DNA of 64,000 nucleotides from Weissella confusa (GTDB lineage: Bacteria; Bacillota; Bacilli; Lactobacillales; Lactobacillaceae). The notes under the pieces were generated by a model. That model was not told the DNA's origin and searched no databases. It saw nothing but the letters and a program-made list of their open reading frames with translations. The DNA lies in contig JAAOED010000010.1 in NCBI GenBank assembly GCA_016466735.1, positions 1 through 64,000 of the forward strand, read 5' to 3'. How positions within the stretch are numbered: position 1 is the first letter of the stretch; each line of letters begins with the position of its first letter. The position numbers and the translations under genes were made by a program. Positions 59,703-64,000 of this stretch are shown here, piece after piece.

Positions 59703-59927
59703 TTATCTTAACCCCTGCCATGTGCCCAACAACGCCAACAATCCAAAAACAATACCTACAAATAGGTTCCAAGACTGGCCACTTTTCTTAGCCGCGTATA
59801 TAAACATGACCGACATTAGTACATTGAAAGCAACGTTAAACCACCCCTGGTAAACCATACTTAAAACAAACAGCACGATGGCCACCGGCAAAACAGCCCA
59901 TGTGACCTTATCAATTTGATTTTTCAT
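59703..59927 (-). CDS. Small three-segment membrane protein
   Basis: A 74-residue protein with three hydrophobic segments (VTWAVLPVAIVLFVLSMVY, NVAFNVLMSVMFIY, LFVGIVFGLLALLGTW). The ribosome-binding site before ATG 59927 is weak; longer readings from 59969 have a non-hydrophobic extension and no site. Unknown function. Confidence 0.55.
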   Translation of the reverse strand: MKNQIDKVTWAVLPVAIVLFVLSMVYQGWFNVAFNVLMSVMFIYAAKKSGQSWNLFVGIVFGLLALLGTWQGLR

Positions 59928-60010
59928 AATCTTTACCCATACCGTAATTTCACAATCGCGGCCCCTCATTAATATTTATGTTACAAACTCATTATATATC
60001 TGTAGACATC

Positions 60011-60046
60011 AAAAAAGACCAACACCCAAAGATGTTGGTCTTTTTT
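60011..60046. terminator. Terminator of rpsT
   Basis: AAAAAAGACCAACA and TGTTGGTCTTTTTT pair perfectly around eight bases. Confidence 0.92.
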
Positions 60047-60070
60047 CAGTTTGCTATCGCAAGTAATAAA

Positions 60071-60325
60071 TTACTTGTTCAACAAAGCTGCCAAACGTGA
60101 CTTGTCACGTGAAGCCTTGTTCTTAGCAATCAAGCCCTTTGATGCGGCACGATCGATAGCTGACGTAGCGTTAACAAACAACTCTTGCAAGTTGTCTGCA
60201 CCAGCTTCAGCAGCCTTACGGAACTTCTTCACTTCAGTACGGTATGCACTCAATTGTGAGATGTTACGCTCGCGTTGCACCTTGTTCAAGCGGGCACGTT
60301 GGATTGATGACTCAATAATTGGCAT
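60071..60325 (-). CDS. rpsT: 30S ribosomal protein S20
   Basis: An 84-residue basic helical ribosomal protein beginning [14 protein letters not shown], with the family's [19 protein letters not shown] near the end. Binds 16S rRNA early in assembly. A strong GGAGGG site precedes ATG 60325. Confidence 0.97.
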   Translation of the reverse strand: MPIIESSIQRARLNKVQRERNISQLSAYRTEVKKFRKAAEAGADNLQELFVNATSAIDRAASKGLIAKNKASRDKSRLAALLNK

Positions 60326-60379
60326 CGCTTTTCCCTCCGATGATAAATGTCAAAATAACGTACGTTGTTAATGTAAAAA

Positions 60380-60649
60380 TTAACGACGCAATCCAAGCTT
60401 TTGGATCAACTCACGGTAACGTTGAACGTCGTTGTCACGCAAGTAACGCAACAAGTTACGACGGTGACCGATCTTCTTCATCAACCCACGTTGTGAGTGG
60501 AAGTCGTGCTTGTGCTCTGACATGTGTGCGTTCAATTCGTTGATGTCAGCAGTCAAAACTGCAACTTGAACTTCAACTGAACCAGTATCACCTTCGTGAC
60601 GTGCGAATTCCTTGATGATTTCATTCTTGCGTTGTGCAGAAATAGCCAT
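60380..60649 (-). CDS. rpsO: 30S ribosomal protein S15
   Basis: An 89-residue protein with [19 protein letters not shown] and the 16S-binding [22 protein letters not shown] 60649 follows AAAGGTGG. Its 5' leader is about 90 bases, long enough for S15 autoregulation, but no known leader structure was assigned. Confidence 0.97.
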   Translation of the reverse strand: MAISAQRKNEIIKEFARHEGDTGSVEVQVAVLTADINELNAHMSEHKHDFHSQRGLMKKIGHRRNLLRYLRDNDVQRYRELIQKLGLRR

Positions 60650-60751
60650 GTTGGATATCCACCTTTCTTAATATATAGTCGCCTAAAACAACGTAGGACG
60701 ACGGTGAACCGTCAAACATCGTAAAAGGTCGTGTGCTTTTGCACTTCAAAT

Positions 60752-60780
60752 ATAATACTAAACTTTCTAACTTGATGCAA
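60752..60780 (-). promoter_or_regulatory. rpsO promoter
   Basis: TTGCAT (60775-60780) and TATTAT (60752-60757) with a 17-base spacer. Confidence 0.65.
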
Positions 60781-60789
60781 GTAGAAATC

Positions 60790-61812
60790 CTAGGCAATAT
60801 CGGCTTGGTAACGCAACACGAATAATTCGAACAATAATTCAGGGTCGCGTGCCGTTGATTTCAGCTGTTCTTCCATATCAACTAGCCCAAGATAAGCTTT
60901 AGCTAGTGCGGTATAACTGAAACGACGGACCGTCTGACGACCAAGCTTCACACGGTATGGATTTACCTTCAACATCGATGCTGTACCTGATTCACTTTGA
61001 GTTGATGACTTCACCTGTAACAACAAGCGGAATTGTCCTAGCAATGCTGCGTGCAATCGCAAGGGTGCCTCACCACTCTCGACCAATTCATGGTACAACT
61101 CCACAGCGCGCGTTAGCTTACGGTTCAACAGCGCATTAATTAAGTCGAAGATATTTTCACTCAGCATACGCGTTACTAATGCATCAACGGCTTGTTCGTC
61201 AATTTGCTTCGTATCATAGGCATATAGCATCAACTTATCGAGCTCAGACATAATCTGTGTTAACGACATATTCGTTAAACGAATCAATAATTGCATCGCT
61301 GGTCCTGACATTTCAAAACCACCTTGACGCAACTTGTCGCTAATCATGTTGCGCACATCTTTTTCAGTTAAGTCACCGAACGCTAGATACGCAGCTTTCT
61401 CTTTAAGCAACTTAACAATCTTCTTGCGACTATCAAGCTTCTCATATGGCGCAAAAATTACCAAGACCGTTTGTGGTTCGGGATGCTCAACGTAAGCCAA
61501 CAAATCTTCAACGTGGTGTTCGACCTTCGTTCGTGGATTCTCCCCAGTCAAGAAGTAGGCATCATCGATAATGACGACACGTCGGTCACCGAAAAATGGC
61601 ACTGACCGTGCATCATCAACTGCAATTCCTAACGCCGTTTCACGCATATCAAATTGCGCCAAATTCAACGTGCGGTCCTCGTCCGGAATCAGACTCACAA
61701 ACGCCGCACGAACTTGATCAAGCAAATATTGGTCCGTACCTTGAATGAGGTAGATTGGCTGTAATGTTTGCTTTGCAACATCTTGTTGCACATCTTTCAG
61801 CGTATAAGCCAT
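60790..61812 (-). CDS. holA: DNA polymerase III delta subunit
   Basis: A 340-residue clamp-loader subunit that opens the sliding clamp. Marks are PIYLIQGTDQYLLDQVR at the start, FFGDRRVVIIDDAYFL, and helical domain III (HAALLGQFRLLLQVK). Start ATG 61812 chosen, seven bases after GAGGAGG. It follows comEC closely, the standard Firmicutes pairing. Confidence 0.93.
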   Translation of the reverse strand: MAYTLKDVQQDVAKQTLQPIYLIQGTDQYLLDQVRAAFVSLIPDEDRTLNLAQFDMRETALGIAVDDARSVPFFGDRRVVIIDDAYFLTGENPRTKVEHHVEDLLAYVEHPEPQTVLVIFAPYEKLDSRKKIVKLLKEKAAYLAFGDLTEKDVRNMISDKLRQGGFEMSGPAMQLLIRLTNMSLTQIMSELDKLMLYAYDTKQIDEQAVDALVTRMLSENIFDLINALLNRKLTRAVELYHELVESGEAPLRLHAALLGQFRLLLQVKSSTQSESGTASMLKVNPYRVKLGRQTVRRFSYTALAKAYLGLVDMEEQLKSTARDPELLFELFVLRYQADIA

Positions 61813-61875
61813 GCCCACGCCTCCTCGTTTTAATCGTATCTCTACTGTATCATGTTGCCTCCTGAACGTGAATAG

Positions 61876-63999
61876 CTACTTGATTTCAGCTTGCCACCAA
61901 TCTTGGTTACCACGCCAGCGGTACTGCAACATGCCACTTTCGGCTGTATTAAACACCGTCATCCCCTGTTGCTTAGCCGTGACTAGCGTTTCTTTGTTTG
62001 GGTGACCAAATCGATTATTCACACCAGCAGAAACAACACCAATTTGTGGCTTTAATGCCTGCACAAATGATGGGGCGGTACTCGTTTTCGAACCGTGGTG
62101 TCCCAACTTCAGAAGGTCTACTTTTCCTAATTGGTCGTTCTGGATAATTCGCTCCTCACCAGCCTGGTCCAAATCCCCTGTCATCATTAAGTGTTTTGGT
62201 CCAACGTTCACCAGCAATGCGACCGAATCTTCATTTTCACCAGTTCCCGTGTCAAACGGATGATGAACCGTTGTCCATTCATTTAGGCGCATGCCCGCGC
62301 GAACTTCTCGCACTTTAGTCGTTCCGAGATAAGGTACAACCAATCGTTTGTATGCGTCGGTCTGTTGCATCCCCAACGGTACATAAATCATCTCAACCCG
62401 CACTAATTTCAGGAAATGCGGCAAGTTACCAATATGATCGACATCCTTATGAGTCAGCACTAACTGCTGAATTTTAGTGATACCGTTACCTTTTAGATAC
62501 TGTGCCAACTGTTGTGCTTGAAAATCCGTCTTGCGGGGTGCTGCCCAATCTGGTTGAGGCAACTGCAACTTACCCCCGACATCAACCATCATCACTTGAT
62601 TAGCATGTTGTTTAATGATAGTTGCATCGCCCTGACCGACATCCACAAATGTCGCAAACCCGCCCGGCAGCAAATTAGGCAACAACAGCATAATGCCGTA
62701 AACAGTGCCTAAAATGCCCAATAACCATCGCCGTCGAACGGCCAACCAAACTAGCGTGCCGATTAAAACAATCGCGCATAACAACATCGGTGGCTGTCCA
62801 AACGTTAATTCGCCCGGCAGGCCTTCTGTTTGTGCAATCGTCCAACGTACCCCATCAATAAATGCATTACACCAGTTAGTTAGTACCGTAATATTCAACC
62901 ACGCTGCAAGTATGCCCACGGTTAAAACGGGAATCACAAGCCATGTGAACAGTGGCATGGCAATCAAGTTCGCTAAGATACCAATTGGGTGCCATGCATA
63001 TGTGTGCCACAGCAACACCGGCAAAATTAACAACGACAAGAAGACGCACTGCCACCATCCCGGTTTACCTTCAAGCCATAACAAACCAAACGTTAACAAG
63101 TAGGACAGTTGGCCACCTAGGTTATACAACACACCCGGTTCTAAGATAAGGCCACCCAGTAGTGCAATTCCCCAGGCATCGACTGCTGACAACCTTAACC
63201 ATCCTAACTCTCGCCACGCTTGGGTCAGGGCCAACAAAACAGCTCGAACTAATGATTGCACGCCACCAGCAAATAGTAGCAAGCCCAACAAAAGCACTTG
63301 CACAATTAACAACGACCGTTCGCGCGTCACACCTAACCACCGGCCAATGCGACGCCAAATCACATACAAACCGGCCACTTGAAAACCGGAAATACTAAAC
63401 AAATGAACCAATCCCATTTTCTGAATGCCCAGATTATCATCGTAAAAGTCACGGCGGGTATAACCAAGAAACAACGTCTCACCGTAATCACGTAGACCAG
63501 GCGGCAACTGTTCAAACCACTGCACTAACCTGCTATGCCAAGTTCGAATTTGGCCTACAAAGAATTCACCCGCATTCGTCGGTACATAAGCCCGTTTTAT
63601 CTCACCTTGCGTCAAAACAAGCTGATGCATAATACCACGGCTCCGCCAATACCCCACTGGATCAAAAGTGTATGCATTACGTCGAGGTGCAGTCTTTTCG
63701 TATCGTCCGCTACCCGATATCACAACGGCATCATGACGCCGTTGTAACTCGCGAAACGGTTTTTCTTCCTTACAGAACCAAGTCAATCGAACGCGTTCTT
63801 TATTTGGCAATGTAGCAAAGCCAGCAATTGTCGTACCTGTGAAATGTAATTCGTCTGGATGCACCATAACGGTTGTTTTAACATCACCGATTAGCTGGTC
63901 GCCAAGTTGATTCAGTTGAATCTGATGCACACCAAAAAACGTCCCATAACTTCCCATAATCAAAACGGTCAAACACACTCGCTTTTTAAAACGAGTCAC
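61876..63999 (-). CDS. comEC: ComEC DNA uptake channel (N-terminus possibly cut by window edge)
   Basis: At least 707 residues. An N-terminal membrane segment and OB-like domain (to about residue 170) precede the competence domain with about ten helices (LGYTRRDFYDDNLGIQKMGL, HLFSISGFQVAGLY). The C-terminal metallo-beta-lactamase-like nuclease domain reads VDVGQGDATII, LTHKDVDHIGN, MMTGDLDQAGEE and LLKLGHHGSKTSTAPSF. It forms the DNA import channel of natural transformation and degrades one strand. The first codon available is a GTG at the window edge; the true start may lie outside. Confidence 0.93.
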   Translation of the reverse strand: MTRFKKRVCLTVLIMGSYGTFFGVHQIQLNQLGDQLIGDVKTTVMVHPDELHFTGTTIAGFATLPNKERVRLTWFCKEEKPFRELQRRHDAVVISGSGRYEKTAPRRNAYTFDPVGYWRSRGIMHQLVLTQGEIKRAYVPTNAGEFFVGQIRTWHSRLVQWFEQLPPGLRDYGETLFLGYTRRDFYDDNLGIQKMGLVHLFSISGFQVAGLYVIWRRIGRWLGVTRERSLLIVQVLLLGLLLFAGGVQSLVRAVLLALTQAWRELGWLRLSAVDAWGIALLGGLILEPGVLYNLGGQLSYLLTFGLLWLEGKPGWWQCVFLSLLILPVLLWHTYAWHPIGILANLIAMPLFTWLVIPVLTVGILAAWLNITVLTNWCNAFIDGVRWTIAQTEGLPGELTFGQPPMLLCAIVLIGTLVWLAVRRRWLLGILGTVYGIMLLLPNLLPGGFATFVDVGQGDATIIKQHANQVMMVDVGGKLQLPQPDWAAPRKTDFQAQQLAQYLKGNGITKIQQLVLTHKDVDHIGNLPHFLKLVRVEMIYVPLGMQQTDAYKRLVVPYLGTTKVREVRAGMRLNEWTTVHHPFDTGTGENEDSVALLVNVGPKHLMMTGDLDQAGEERIIQNDQLGKVDLLKLGHHGSKTSTAPSFVQALKPQIGVVSAGVNNRFGHPNKETLVTAKQQGMTVFNTAESGMLQYRWRGNQDWWQAEIK

Positions 64000-64000
64000 C

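Noticed and set aside
1..64000. tRNA, rRNA, CRISPR, insertion sequences, prophage
   Set aside because: No cloverleaf-like tRNA ends, rRNA stretches, regular spaced repeats, transposase motifs or phage structural genes were recognised by reading; a covariance and repeat search would settle it.

Overview
The window looks like chromosome of a low-to-medium GC lactic acid bacterium, most likely Weissella or a close Leuconostocaceae relative. I infer this from the run tuf - tig - clpX - engB - zapA/cvpA/mutS2, the ECF vitamin or amino-acid transport genes, ScrR-type sucrose genes, PepN and peptide-uptake genes, a CcpA cre site, a T-box leader, and Gram-positive signal peptides, promoters and terminators. 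Species cannot be fixed by eye. Almost everything is on the minus strand. Exceptions are an XRE regulator (8777-9148), an MFS plus M20 peptidase pair (26188-28622) and a metallophosphatase (37071-38642). I saw no rRNA, tRNA, CRISPR array, transposase or prophage.

1-8.7 kb: an amidohydrolase with an orphan OppA-type binding protein; a 27-residue hydrophobic peptide gene resembling Fst-type type I toxins; then a methionine T-box leader controlling a SAM hydrolase (DUF62) and a complete ECF transporter (S component, fused double ATPase, EcfT); then a quinone-oxidoreductase-like gene. 8.7-13.3 kb is an accessory patch: XRE regulator, AT-rich abiH defence gene, several small membrane proteins and a frameshifted XRE gene, with a near-duplicate terminator on both sides of the abiH segment. 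13.3-17.7 kb is the sucrose locus (scrR; scrA-scrB under a promoter overlapped by a perfect cre site, next to a GGAACCGGTTCC operator).

17.8-26 kb: a secreted ADP-ribosyltransferase whose promoter lies inside a 35-bp nested dyad, signal peptidase I, haem catalase, a DUF4230 protein, a TPR-RecD-type helicase fusion and several small unknown proteins. 26-39.3 kb: MFS plus M20 peptidase, pepN, a Ugp-type ABC transporter operon ending in an RNase J-like beta-CASP hydrolase, a 5'-nucleotidase-family gene preceded by a CtsR-like heptad repeat, and a sugar acetyltransferase.

39.3-46.7 kb: thioredoxin, an FMN split-barrel protein and a translationally coupled five-gene exopolysaccharide operon. That operon encodes a membrane protein with a degenerate GGDEF-like domain, a 49-residue membrane peptide, a processive GT2 synthase, a GH8 hydrolase and a UDP-GlcNAc 2-epimerase; an Mga-type regulator lies upstream. 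46.7-64 kb is core genome: mutS2, cvpA, zapA, engB, clpX, tig, a nucleoside deoxyribosyltransferase, tuf (TTG start), rnj with a long basic tail, rpsT, rpsO, holA and comEC, which runs to the window edge.

Best candidates for a second look are the ADP-ribosyltransferase with its dyad operator, the degenerate-GGDEF polysaccharide operon, the Fst-like peptide locus, the Met-T-box/SAM hydrolase/ECF module and the abiH island.
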